A DNA stretch of 64,000 bases from CAZYFH01 sp964646815 (GTDB taxonomy: Bacteria > Acidobacteriota > Vicinamibacteria > Vicinamibacterales > UBA8438). A program made the position numbers and the translations under genes. The notes below the pieces were generated by a model, which was not told the DNA's origin, did no database searches, and was given only the letters and a program-made list of their open reading frames with translations. Every line of letters starts with the position of its first letter. Positions within the stretch are counted from its first letter, which is position 1. Below are positions 19,565 through 27,778 of this stretch, piece after piece. The stretch is taken from NCBI GenBank assembly GCA_964646815.1, contig CAZYFH010000004.1, forward strand, positions 62,001 through 126,000. Direction: 5' to 3'.

Positions 19565-20155
19565 GCTTCGCCTGCCGCCGGTTCCAGGTTCCGGGTTCTA
19601 AAATCGAGGTCGCGGCCACATCAGTACGATCGCCACGCCATGTTCGACGGACGACGACACGCATCGGTTCCGTGGCCGGCTATTCGGTCGCACGGAGGCG
19701 CTCCAGAACACGACGTTCCGCGGCCGGAGCCGCCGCGGGCACCGGCCCCTGCCAACCGTGGACATCCACCGGGAGCGCGATGATACGCGTTGCAGACAGG
19801 CGCGAAAGCCGCCCCCGGACCAATCCGACCTTGCGGTCGAGATTCAGACGCCCGCGGGGCGACAAAGCTGGTGGGCGGCGGCTGCATGCCGCTCAGTGTA
19901 TGTCAAGACGCGTAACCCTATGCCGACCAAATAGTTGACGCGTCGTTCGACCGGTCGGAGCCCCCCGCGCACGTGAGTGCACACAATTTCCCCTTGGTGT
20001 GTCGGCGTGTGAAGGGTTGAACGTTAGGCCGTTGCGCGCCAGGAAATGGAAATCTCGTACCGATCGTAAACCGGCGGCACACGACCAAGGCGGGCGCGGA
20101 GTGGGCGGTCGGCGTCCCCGCGTAGCGTGCGCGGGGGTTCCGGGCGAAACCCCGT
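19565..20155. other. 591-base stretch without a confident gene
   Basis: Only short open frames occur. The best is 19680-19865 on the minus strand (61 codons, TTG start, high third-position GC), with no recognised similarity. A hairpin with arms 20134-20139 and 20148-20153 (ggggtt/aacccc) lies just after the stop of the minus-strand membrane-protein gene and may end its transcript. Confidence 0.5.
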
Positions 20156-20662
20156 CTAATTCTGCGCCTCGGGCGGCAAGACTTCGACCGCCCCCGGCGG
20201 TGGCGGGGCCGCCTCGCGCCGAAAGACGAGCGCGCCGATCACGCCGCCGACGGTCGAAAAAACCATGCCGGCGAAGAGCATGGCCATGAAGCCGACGACG
20301 ACGGCCCACAGGTTGCTCGTCGACAGCTGCTCCAGTATCTCCAGCACCTCGGGCGGCACGTCTCGCGAATCGAACATCTCGGTGAGATCGCGCTGGAGTG
20401 GCGCCGTGACCAGCTGGATCGGGACCATCGCGACCACATAGACGAACGCACCGGTCACGCCGGCAAGGAAGCCGCCCACGGCGGCATCAGCCAGCTGGAG
20501 CGGTTGCGGCTGTCCCTGCTGCGTCAGATACGATGTGACCGTTCCGCCGCCCACGACCCAGAGGCAACAGCAGAGGTTGGCTGCCGAAATCAGCGGCAGC
20601 GCCGACAGCACTCCCGTGAAGGCGCCACCGATGAACACCGCTTGCCAGCGAACTGCGTTCAT
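20156..20662 (-). CDS. membrane protein of unknown function
   Basis: 168 residues from ATG 20662 (MNAVRWQAVFIGG); an upstream start at 20704 is possible but adds a non-hydrophobic leader. About four TM segments: ~6-30 with a CCC cluster (AANLCCCLWVVGG), ~55-80, ~110-135 and a short one. The interhelical segment LTEMFDSRDVPPEVLEIL is soluble, and the C-terminus is Pro-rich. It resembles small integral membrane proteins common in Acidobacteriota with no known role. A hairpin follows the TAG stop. Confidence 0.7.
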   Translation of the reverse strand: MNAVRWQAVFIGGAFTGVLSALPLISAANLCCCLWVVGGGTVTSYLTQQGQPQPLQLADAAVGGFLAGVTGAFVYVVAMVPIQLVTAPLQRDLTEMFDSRDVPPEVLEILEQLSTSNLWAVVVGFMAMLFAGMVFSTVGGVIGALVFRREAAPPPPGAVEVLPPEAQN

Positions 20663-20825
20663 CCTGTACCCGTGGTGGTGAGCTGACGTGCTACTTACAC
20701 GCATCCCGGAAGAAACCGCCTACCGGCTAGACGTAGCGTCCCTGCTCGGCAAGCCGCACGACATGGCGCGAGGTGTGCAGGCTCTAGAGGGATGTGCGCG
20801 GCCAGCGCCTCATCACCACAGGCTC

Positions 20826-22139
20826 CTAGTCGTAATACTCCAACCCCAGGTGAGTGATGAGCTCTTCGCCTCGAAGATAACGGAGCGTGTTCTTGAGCTT
20901 CATTAACTGGATGAACAGATCGTGCTCCGGGTAGAGGTCCCGCGCATGGATCGGACTCTTGAAGTAGAACGACAGCCACTCCTGGATGCCGCCCATGCCG
21001 GCGCGCTTCGCGAGGTCGAGCAGCAGGACGAGGTCCAGCACGAGCGGTGCCGCCAAGATGCTGTCACGGCACAGAAAGTTGATCTTGAGCTGCATCGGGT
21101 AGTCGAGCCACCCGAAGAGGTCGATGTTGTCCCACCCTTCCTTATTGTCACCACGAGGCGGGTAGTAGTTGATACGCACGACGTGGTGGAGATCGTCGTA
21201 AAGGCCCGGGTAGAGCTCCGGCTGCATAATGTGGTCTAGTACCGACTTCTTGCTCTCTTCCTTCGTCTTGAAGGACTCCGGGTCGTCGAGCACCTCGCCA
21301 TCGCGATTGCCGAGAATGTTCGTCGAATACCACCCGGACACGCCGAGTAGTCGCGCCTTGAGACCCGGCGCGATCATCGTCTTGATCAACGTCTGCCCGG
21401 TCTTGAGGTCTTTACCAGCCATTGGCGAACCGGTCTGCTGCGCGAGCTGCTCCAGCGCCTGCACGTCGGCGCTGAGGTTGGGCGCCGCGTTAGCGTAGGG
21501 AATGCCTTCCTTGATCGCCGCGTAGGCGTAGATCATGCTCGACGGAATCGCCGCATCCGACGCGGCGAGTCCGCGCTCGAAGGATTCGAGCGAGGCATGA
21601 ACACCCGCTTCCTCCATGAAGATCTCAGTGGAACCGCACCAGATCATGACAAGCCGGTCCAGATCGTTCTCGGCCTTGAATCGCCGGATGTCCGCGATCA
21701 CCTGTTCTGCGAGAGCCTGCTTGTTGGCGCCGGTCTTGACATTCGGACCATTAAGCTTTTTCACGTAGCGCTGTTCGAACACAGCGGGCCACGGCACGAT
21801 CGATTCGAGGTCTGGCCGGACCTGTTCGAGCAAATCCGGCTGGATGACCTGCGCCTTGCGCGCGGCCTCGTACCCGTTGTCCTCGAAGATGTCCCACACG
21901 CCGAACACGAGATCATTGAGCGACGCGAGCGGCACGAAATCTCTAATGAGCGGCGACCGACCGTCGGTGCGCTTTCCGAGCCTGATCGTGCCCAGTTGGG
22001 TCAGTGACCCCGTTGGCGCTGCGAGCCCCTTGCGAATGGCATGGACGCCGGCGATGAACGTCGTGCTGACGGCGCCGAGGCCGACGAGCAGCACACCGAG
22101 CCGATCGCGCGCGGGTGCGATGTCAATGGGGATTTTCAC
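20826..22139 (-). CDS. ino1: inositol-3-phosphate synthase
   Basis: 437 residues, GTG start. NAD-dependent cyclisation of glucose 6-phosphate to inositol 3-phosphate, the entry to inositol phospholipids or compatible solutes. Motifs: LLVGLGAVSTTFIAGV (Rossmann glycine loop), MIWCGSTEIF, SGWYSTNILGNRDG and NFLCRDSILAAPLVLDL. Length and the Asn/Asp-Gly segments fit the actinobacterial/archaeal type. Divergent from the methyltransferase gene at 22196. Confidence 0.95.
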   Translation of the reverse strand: MKIPIDIAPARDRLGVLLVGLGAVSTTFIAGVHAIRKGLAAPTGSLTQLGTIRLGKRTDGRSPLIRDFVPLASLNDLVFGVWDIFEDNGYEAARKAQVIQPDLLEQVRPDLESIVPWPAVFEQRYVKKLNGPNVKTGANKQALAEQVIADIRRFKAENDLDRLVMIWCGSTEIFMEEAGVHASLESFERGLAASDAAIPSSMIYAYAAIKEGIPYANAAPNLSADVQALEQLAQQTGSPMAGKDLKTGQTLIKTMIAPGLKARLLGVSGWYSTNILGNRDGEVLDDPESFKTKEESKKSVLDHIMQPELYPGLYDDLHHVVRINYYPPRGDNKEGWDNIDLFGWLDYPMQLKINFLCRDSILAAPLVLDLVLLLDLAKRAGMGGIQEWLSFYFKSPIHARDLYPEHDLFIQLMKLKNTLRYLRGEELITHLGLEYYD

Positions 22140-22195
22140 GGCGGAAAACTATATCATGGCGTCAGTCGCCCTTCTCGGACACTTCCGCGTAACAC

Positions 22196-22750
22196 ATGCC
22201 CCTGTTCAAGCTCCAGCGGAACAGCCAGCGCCGGCAGCTCGATGTGTCGATGGTCGGGCTCAAGCTGGGTGCACATGTGCTCCAGCTCGGAAGTGACGGC
22301 GAACTCATCGCAGCCCTCGCACGTGTGGTCGGCATCAGCGGTGAGGCGTGCGCTGTCACCGACGACCCCGACCAGGCGGACCAAATGCGCAGGGCGGCCG
22401 CTGCGGCCGGCGTGCTGGTCGAGGTGAACATTGCGCAGTTCGGCGCCCTGCAGTACGACGCCGAGGTCTTCGACGTGCTGGTGATCAGCGACGTGATCGG
22501 GGAGATGCGAATGAACGAACGGGTCATCTGCCTTCAGCAAGCGCTGCGTGTCCTTCGCACCAACGGACGCTGTCTCGTCGTCGAGCGTGCGCAGCGCGGG
22601 GGCCTCTGGGCGCTCCTCTCGCAGCGGGCGCTCGACCGCAACTACCGCGCCAATGGTGGTGCCGCCGGTGCACTCGCCGCGGAGGGGTTCCGCGCCGTCC
22701 GCCTGCTCGCGGAGCGAGACGGCAAGAGCTACGTGGAGGGGACAAAGTAG
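22196..22750 (+). CDS. class I SAM-dependent methyltransferase-like protein
   Basis: 184 residues. A Rossmann-like layout with motif I LGAHVLQLGSDGELIAALAR (less glycine-rich than usual), an acidic loop VTDDPDQADQ, and motif-IV-like FDVLVISDVIGEM followed by the helix LQQALRVLRTNGRCLVVER. The weak glycine motif may mean a divergent or non-catalytic member. Substrate unknown. It is followed by a 127-base gap with a palindrome. Confidence 0.7.
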   Translation: MPLFKLQRNSQRRQLDVSMVGLKLGAHVLQLGSDGELIAALARVVGISGEACAVTDDPDQADQMRRAAAAAGVLVEVNIAQFGALQYDAEVFDVLVISDVIGEMRMNERVICLQQALRVLRTNGRCLVVERAQRGGLWALLSQRALDRNYRANGGAAGALAAEGFRAVRLLAERDGKSYVEGTK

Positions 22751-22814
22751 TGTCCCCCGTCGAGCACAACCCTCCGGTCCATTCGGACGTCTAAGGGCAA
22801 GAACGGCCGAAAAT

Positions 22815-22828
22815 ATGGGCGCGCCCAT
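22815..22828. promoter_or_regulatory. 14-bp perfect palindrome upstream of the HTH-TonB gene
   Basis: ATGGGCGCGCCCAT, 49 bases before the GTG start at 22878. A second inverted pair GACGC/GCGTC (about 22832-22856) around a T-run follows. The palindrome could be an operator, perhaps for the HTH domain encoded next to it, or part of the previous gene's terminator. Confidence 0.35.
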
Positions 22829-22877
22829 GGACGACGCGCGGCAAGCTTTTTGCGTCTAGTGCACCTGGAGTGATCTC

Positions 22878-23975
22878 GTGAAGACGCGGCCCGCGACCAC
22901 ACCCAGTGCGACCTCGGCACCGCCCGATGTGTTCTCCGCGATCGAGATCGGTCGAGCGGCGGGGGTGTCTGCCCACGCCATCCGACGATTCATGGCTGCC
23001 GGGGAGATCGGAACGGTCGACGGCGAGCTGATCTCACTCCGCGAGGCGTCACGTGCCGTCCGTCGCCTACGCTCGGGTGCATTGCGCTCATCCGGCCACC
23101 AGATGTTCGGGAGCACGCTCCTCGATCGCACGGCAGACCCCCGGTCGCGGCGATTGTCGGTAGCCATGTCGATGGCCCTGCATGGAGCCGTCGCGCTGGC
23201 GGCGATCCTATTGGGAACGGTCCAGCCCACGACCGCGAGCGACGATTCCGCGCCACTCGACACGCAGAATCTGGCGCGACTCGTCTTCGTGTCGACGCCG
23301 GGACCTGGTGGCGGCGGCGGTGGTGGCGGCCTCCGCCAACCCGTCCCGCCGCCCAAGGCTGAGCGCCAGGGTCGACAGACCATCAGCAGCCCGGTCCCAC
23401 CCCGCATCGAGCCGGCCGTGTTCGAACCAATCAGACGATCTCCACCACCGAAACCGCCGGAACGTGACCCGCTGCCACGCATCCTCGCGCCACTTGTGGC
23501 GGCGCGGGCCGACACGCGGGACGTCCGGGGCCTCCTGACGCGGAGGACAGCGCCACCCCGGCCAGAGGAACCGACGAGCCAGGGACCAGGAGTCGACGGA
23601 GGGGTCGGACGCGGCGCCGGTCGAGGTGTCGGTGCTGGTCGGGGTGCCGGCGTAGGCAAAGGGATCGGGGGTGGGACCCGCGGCGGTCCCTATCGATCGG
23701 GGAGCGGCGTCACGCCGCCCCAGCTACGGCAGGAAATCAAGCCGGACTACACGGAGGACGCGCGGCGACGCGGCATCGAGGGAGAGGTCGTGCTCGAGGT
23801 CGTCGTCCTCGCGGACGGGTCCATCGGGAGCGTGCGCGTCGTGCGCAGCCTCGGCTTTGGTCTCGACGAGCGCGCGGTTCGCGCGATGCGTCGTTGGCAG
23901 TTTAGCCCCGCAGAGCGTCGTGGCGTCGCGGTCGACGTCGTCGTCGAGGTCGCCATGGAATTCAGGTTGCGATAA
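22878..23975 (+). CDS. TonB C-terminal domain protein with N-terminal HTH domain
   Basis: 365 residues, GTG start. Residues ~19-66 (IEIGRAAGVSAHAIRRFMAA, then GELISLREASRAVRRLRSG) look like a MerR/excisionase-type helix-turn-helix. One TM segment ~95-115 (ALHGAVALAAILLGTV) is followed by a Gly run, a Pro/Arg/Gly-rich periplasmic linker, and a TonB C-terminal domain ~275-365 (PDYTEDARRRGIEGEVVLEV, WQFSPA). Classical TonB has only a short cytoplasmic N-terminus, so the DNA-binding-like module is unusual. It may link outer-membrane energisation to transcription, or serve as a non-DNA-binding anchor. Confidence 0.85.
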   Translation: MKTRPATTPSATSAPPDVFSAIEIGRAAGVSAHAIRRFMAAGEIGTVDGELISLREASRAVRRLRSGALRSSGHQMFGSTLLDRTADPRSRRLSVAMSMALHGAVALAAILLGTVQPTTASDDSAPLDTQNLARLVFVSTPGPGGGGGGGGLRQPVPPPKAERQGRQTISSPVPPRIEPAVFEPIRRSPPPKPPERDPLPRILAPLVAARADTRDVRGLLTRRTAPPRPEEPTSQGPGVDGGVGRGAGRGVGAGRGAGVGKGIGGGTRGGPYRSGSGVTPPQLRQEIKPDYTEDARRRGIEGEVVLEVVVLADGSIGSVRVVRSLGFGLDERAVRAMRRWQFSPAERRGVAVDVVVEVAMEFRLR

Positions 23976-24032
23976 GGCCGTTCGCAGGGTCTGGTCGAGG
24001 TTCAGCTGTCAACGCTCGCGGAGCCAGAAACA

Positions 24033-24887
24033 ATGGAGTTTGCGCTAGCCACCGCCACCGTCTTATCGCTGATCATGACGCTCAGTATGGGCGTGGTCAC
24101 CTGGCGGTTGGTCCGCGAGGAGCACCGCCGGTCCGCAGCACGCCTCGCCGCGCTGGCAGCCGACCTCGGTAGCAGCGATCGGCCGCCCCCCCCCTTGCCG
24201 ACGCCGCCCGCACCACTACCGCGCGCGATGACCGCTCCTCGGACCGATCCGGCACCATATTCGCTGCCCGTGTCTCCCCCACCACCCGCCAGCGCGCATC
24301 AGGCCTCTGACGTGACGATTCGACCGACCGGTGCCGCCCGCGCGCCCGGCGTGGATCGCCCCAACGGAATTCCGACGGGCGGCCTGTTCGGAGCGCCGAT
24401 CGAATCGGCGTCCGCTCCGAGCGCACTGCTTGCCGCCTTCGGCGCGGCAGCAGTGTTGCTGCTCGCGGTCGTAGCGACGGGTATTTTCGTCCTAGCCGAC
24501 CGCGACGATGACGACGTCGCAGCCATCGAGCGTCCGCCGGTGGAGTTGCTCGTCCTGAAGCACGACAAGGAAGGCCAGTTCCTCGCGATCAGCGGCTCGG
24601 TCCGCAACCCGAATGAGGCCGGCCCAGCCGGCCGGCTGGCGGTCATGGCGACGGCCTTCGATGAGGACGGCACGATCGTGGCGAGCGGACGGGCGCCGGT
24701 CGAGCTGGATCTCCTGGCTCCCGGCGTGGTCTCGCCGTTCGCGGTCCAGGTGCCGGCGGCCGGGGTGATTCGTTATCGGATCAGTTTCGTGATCGACGAC
24801 GTCACGGTGCCGCACGTCGACCGCCGCGCTGCGGCAGGCGACGTTGCGAGACCCGGGACGTTTCCGACAGGGGGAGGCGTCTCGTGA
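24033..24887 (+). CDS. two-TM membrane protein with FxLYD-like C-terminal domain
   Basis: 284 residues. N-terminal TM ~7-27, a Pro-rich linker (~50-110), a second TM ~133-155 (LLAAFGAAAVLLLAVVATGI), then a C-terminal beta domain (EGQFLAISGSVRNPNEAG, VMATAFDEDGTIVASGRAPV) resembling the FxLYD/late-embryogenesis-like fold. Its stop overlaps the GTG of the VWA gene (GTGA), so the two are translationally coupled. Role unknown; context suggests one envelope module with its neighbours. Confidence 0.7.
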   Translation: MEFALATATVLSLIMTLSMGVVTWRLVREEHRRSAARLAALAADLGSSDRPPPPLPTPPAPLPRAMTAPRTDPAPYSLPVSPPPPASAHQASDVTIRPTGAARAPGVDRPNGIPTGGLFGAPIESASAPSALLAAFGAAAVLLLAVVATGIFVLADRDDDDVAAIERPPVELLVLKHDKEGQFLAISGSVRNPNEAGPAGRLAVMATAFDEDGTIVASGRAPVELDLLAPGVVSPFAVQVPAAGVIRYRISFVIDDVTVPHVDRRAAAGDVARPGTFPTGGGVS

Positions 24888-25963
24888 GATGGCGACGGAC
24901 GTCGTTGGGTGCTGCAATGTGGTTGGTCATCGTCGCCGCCGGCACGCTCGTCGGCGCAGGACAGCGGCAACGTCCGGAAGGCACCGACCCACCCGCGTTC
25001 CGATTCAGAACAGGTGTCGAGCTGATCAATGTGACGGTGACCGTGACCGACACGCGCGGCCGCTTCGTGCCCGACCTTGAGAAAGACGACTTCCTGGTCT
25101 ACGAGGACGGAAAGGTGCAACGGCTCACCCATTTTAGCAGTGAGCGGGTACCTGTGAGCCTCGGCATCGTGCTCGACACCAGCGGGAGCATGGAGGGCGA
25201 GAAGATGCTCGCCGCGCGGAACGCGATCGACCGGTTCCTCTATGACATCCTCGGTCCCGACGACGAAGTGTTCCTCTACCGATTCAGCTACCAGCCGCGC
25301 CTGGTCCACGACTGGACGACCGATCGGGACCGGCTCAGTCGCGCGCTCAGCGGTATCCGGCCACGCGGTGGCACCGCACTCTATGACACGGTGGCGGATG
25401 CGGTCGTGTTAGCCGAGGCGGGTCGCCATCGCAAGAAGGCGGTCGTGATCATCTCCGACGGGAACGACACGAACAGCGAGACCGACGTCCGCGAGGTGCG
25501 GCGATTGATACGCGAGACCGAGGTACTCGTCTATGCCATCGGGATCGACGGACAGGGGCGGGCGCGCTTCGGGGGCACCCCACGGCGCGTACCGGTGCCG
25601 CGCCCGCGATCACCCGCGCCGCTTCCGTTCCCCATCCCCGGTGGTGGCCGCGGGCGTACACCCATACCGAGTCCGTCGCCCTGGCCCGGCGGTGGGACGG
25701 CTGCGATCGGCGGTGACGACCGAGTCAACGTGTCGGCTTTGCGCGATCTGACAGATGACAGCGGTGGCCGCACCGAAATCATTCGCGATCCCAGGGATCT
25801 CGACCCGGCGACGGCGGGTGTGGGTGACGAACTGAGCAAGCAGTACTACCTCGGCTATCCGGCACCAGGTCACGACGACGGACGATGGCACGCGATCGAC
25901 GTCGAGGTTCGAAATTCGCGGTATCGGGTTCGCGCGCGCCGCGGCTACGTCGCAACGCCGTAG
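24884..25963 (+). CDS. secreted VWFA-related acidobacterial domain protein
   Basis: 359 residues, GTG start, signal peptide ending near LVGAGQR. An N-terminal beta segment FRTGVELINVTVTVTDTRG leads to a von Willebrand A domain with a complete metal-site DTSGS (LDTSGSMEGEK), T in GGTALYD and D in VVIISDGND. A Pro/Gly/Arg insertion (about 220-265) interrupts the domain before the final helix and the end segment WHAIDVEVRNSRYRVRARRG. This family (TIGR03436-like) is expanded in Acidobacteriota and supports the taxonomic guess. Function unknown, probably protein-protein contact in the periplasm. Confidence 0.9.
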   Translation: MRWRRTSLGAAMWLVIVAAGTLVGAGQRQRPEGTDPPAFRFRTGVELINVTVTVTDTRGRFVPDLEKDDFLVYEDGKVQRLTHFSSERVPVSLGIVLDTSGSMEGEKMLAARNAIDRFLYDILGPDDEVFLYRFSYQPRLVHDWTTDRDRLSRALSGIRPRGGTALYDTVADAVVLAEAGRHRKKAVVIISDGNDTNSETDVREVRRLIRETEVLVYAIGIDGQGRARFGGTPRRVPVPRPRSPAPLPFPIPGGGRGRTPIPSPSPWPGGGTAAIGGDDRVNVSALRDLTDDSGGRTEIIRDPRDLDPATAGVGDELSKQYYLGYPAPGHDDGRWHAIDVEVRNSRYRVRARRGYVATP

Positions 25964-25987
25964 CCGGGCTTTGCTATTATCCGCCGC

Positions 25988-26731
25988 GTGACAGTGCTCG
26001 CGGCCGCCGTCGCGCTCAGTGTCGTCGGCAGCCTCGGTGGCCTGGCGGTCGCGTCACTCCTGTTGCTCCTGCCCGCGCCGACACGCACCGCTCTGGTACC
26101 CGGCCTGATCAGCTACGCAGTCGGCACGCTGCTCGGTGTGTCGCTGCTCGCGGTGCTACCGGAGGCGCTCGACGGACTTGACGCGCGCGCCGTCTTCGGC
26201 GCGTTGCTCGCGAGCATCCTCGGCTGCTTCATGCTCGAGAAGCTCGTGCTGTGGCGTCATTGCCATGCCGACGACTGCGACGTACACGACCTCGGCGCAC
26301 GGCAGAGCGCGACCCTCGTCCTGGTGGGCGGGGCGGTCCACAACTTCGCTGACGGCGCGATCATCGGGGCCGCTGCTGTCTCCTCGATCCCGCTTGGAAT
26401 GACGACCGCGCTCGCGGTCGCCGCGCATCAGGTGCCTCAGGAAGTCGGGGAGTTCGCCATCTTACTCGCCGCAGGCTATTCTCGGCGGCGCGCCCTGCTG
26501 ATGAACGCGCTGTCCGCGACGGCCGGTGTGCTCGGCGCGGTGGTCATCTACGGGACTACCGGCTTGTCGCCCAGCGCCGTGTCGTACGTCCTCGCTCTCG
26601 CCGCGGGCAACTTCCTCTACGTCGCGATGGCGGATCTCATCCCTGGCCTTCATCGCGGCGCGATCGATGTCGGCGCAATCCGGCAGGTCGTGCTGATCGC
26701 GGCAGGAATCGGAACCGCACTTCTCCTCTGA
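25988..26731 (+). CDS. ZIP family divalent metal transporter
   Basis: 247 residues, GTG start, about eight TM helices. Helix IV contains HNFADGAIIGAA and helix V HQVPQEVGEFAILL, the paired metal-binding motifs of the family. A short His/Cys/Asp-containing loop (WRHCHADDCDVHD) between helices III and IV probably binds metal ions. It moves Zn or related ions across the inner membrane. Confidence 0.93.
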   Translation: MTVLAAAVALSVVGSLGGLAVASLLLLLPAPTRTALVPGLISYAVGTLLGVSLLAVLPEALDGLDARAVFGALLASILGCFMLEKLVLWRHCHADDCDVHDLGARQSATLVLVGGAVHNFADGAIIGAAAVSSIPLGMTTALAVAAHQVPQEVGEFAILLAAGYSRRRALLMNALSATAGVLGAVVIYGTTGLSPSAVSYVLALAAGNFLYVAMADLIPGLHRGAIDVGAIRQVVLIAAGIGTALLL

Positions 26732-26805
26732 CCTCTACAGGTGACAGTCCAGCTCTGGCCTGGCCTGGTCTGACTGTATTTATTGGATGCATGGGATCTT
26801 GTTTC

Positions 26806-26821
26806 TGGCTCGTCCCTTGCA
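26806..26821 (+). promoter_or_regulatory. sigma-54 (-24/-12) promoter of the BON gene
   Basis: TGGCTCGTCCCTTGCA has TGGC-x-CG and TTGCA with exact GG-N10-GC spacing. Only the fifth base of TGGCACG differs. It lies 79 bases before the ATG at 26900, which has an AAAGGAG ribosome site at 26885-26891. It is the best sigma-54 site found and a candidate target for the regulator at 7002-8546. Confidence 0.7.
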
Positions 26822-26899
26822 CCGTTCAGTTATAGCGCGACCGAAGACGGCGGACCGGCACTCGGATAGTCGCGCCAAGGACACGAAAGGAGTCCACCG

Positions 26900-27502
26900 A
26901 TGTCAGATCACATCAACACCAGGCGAACGAGGAACTCGGTGCTCCGCCCGACCCGCCCGCTCATCTTCACCGTCGCGCTTGCGATCGTGGCACTGGCCGC
27001 GTCGACGGCGTGGGCCGGCGATCGAACCAAGCACGATCTGTTCAAGCGCATTCAGGAGCAGGTGCTTCGCTACGCCTTGTTTACGGTGTTCGACAACGTC
27101 GACGTGGCGATCGGCGAGGATGGGTTCGTCACGCTGAGCGGCCGCGTCACCGGCGGGCACAAGCAGCGCGCGCTCGAGCAGCGGGTCGCGGCGATCGACG
27201 GCGTCACGGCGGTGGCCAACGAGATCACGGTGCTCCCAGCATCGAGGTTCGACGACCAGCTGCGGTATCGGGTGGCGCGCGCTATCTATGGCAACTCGAC
27301 GTTCTGGCACTATGCCGCCCGGGCGCACCCCTCAATTCATATCGTGATCGAGCGGGGGCATGTGACGCTGACCGGTGTCGTCGACAGCGAGACGGACCGC
27401 CATCTCGCATTCGTGCTCGCCCGACAGTTCGACGCGTTCTCCGTCACGAACGAGCTGAAGCTTCCGGCCGAGGTCACGGCGGACCGCGAGCGGATCGGCT
27501 GA
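26900..27502 (+). CDS. periplasmic BON-domain protein
   Basis: 200 residues with a signal peptide (IFTVALAIVALAASTAWA). Two BON modules: ~45-115 (FDNVDVAIGEDGFVTLSGRV, VDG-like turn) and ~120-190 (HPSIHIVIERGHVTLTGVVD, LAFVLARQFDAFSVTNELKL). BON proteins bind phospholipid and often belong to envelope-stress regulons. A sigma-54-type promoter upstream and a strong hairpin downstream frame it as a single-gene unit. Confidence 0.92.
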   Translation: MSDHINTRRTRNSVLRPTRPLIFTVALAIVALAASTAWAGDRTKHDLFKRIQEQVLRYALFTVFDNVDVAIGEDGFVTLSGRVTGGHKQRALEQRVAAIDGVTAVANEITVLPASRFDDQLRYRVARAIYGNSTFWHYAARAHPSIHIVIERGHVTLTGVVDSETDRHLAFVLARQFDAFSVTNELKLPAEVTADRERIG

Positions 27503-27530
27503 GCGCCCGCCGCGCGAGTACTCGCATCGA

Positions 27531-27559
27531 CGCGCCCGTCCCGGGATGGGACGGGCGCG
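27531..27559 (+). terminator. strong hairpin terminator
   Basis: A perfect 12-bp GC-rich stem (27531-27542 with 27548-27559) and a 5-base loop, followed by cctgtttc. It starts 28 bases after the BON gene stop. The T-tract is weak, as expected in GC-rich genomes. Confidence 0.65.
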
Positions 27560-27778
27560 CCTGTTTCGGGAGACGACACGTTTCGCCGAGAGCGAGAGTC
27601 TGGCAGCTCGTGGTGAGGGGCTCGCTGCATTCGGTGCTCTGGGGCCTGCCCCCTCGTACTATCAGCCCGCGTCGTACGGGACCTCCACACGACGTGCTCG
27701 GCCGCCGCTGCTCGCGGCTCACCGGGGCCGACAGCTGCTACGTCCGCGAGAACGCGAGTGTTACACTCCAGGGGCTTC

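Noticed and set aside
19680..19865. Small minus-strand open frame with good third-position GC
   Set aside because: Only 61 codons, TTG start, no ribosome site or family; kept as part of the intergenic description.
20005..20030. GTTAGGC-like motif near 20020 as a possible second attC
   Set aside because: No partner box or imperfect stem with extrahelical bases could be found within 150 bases.
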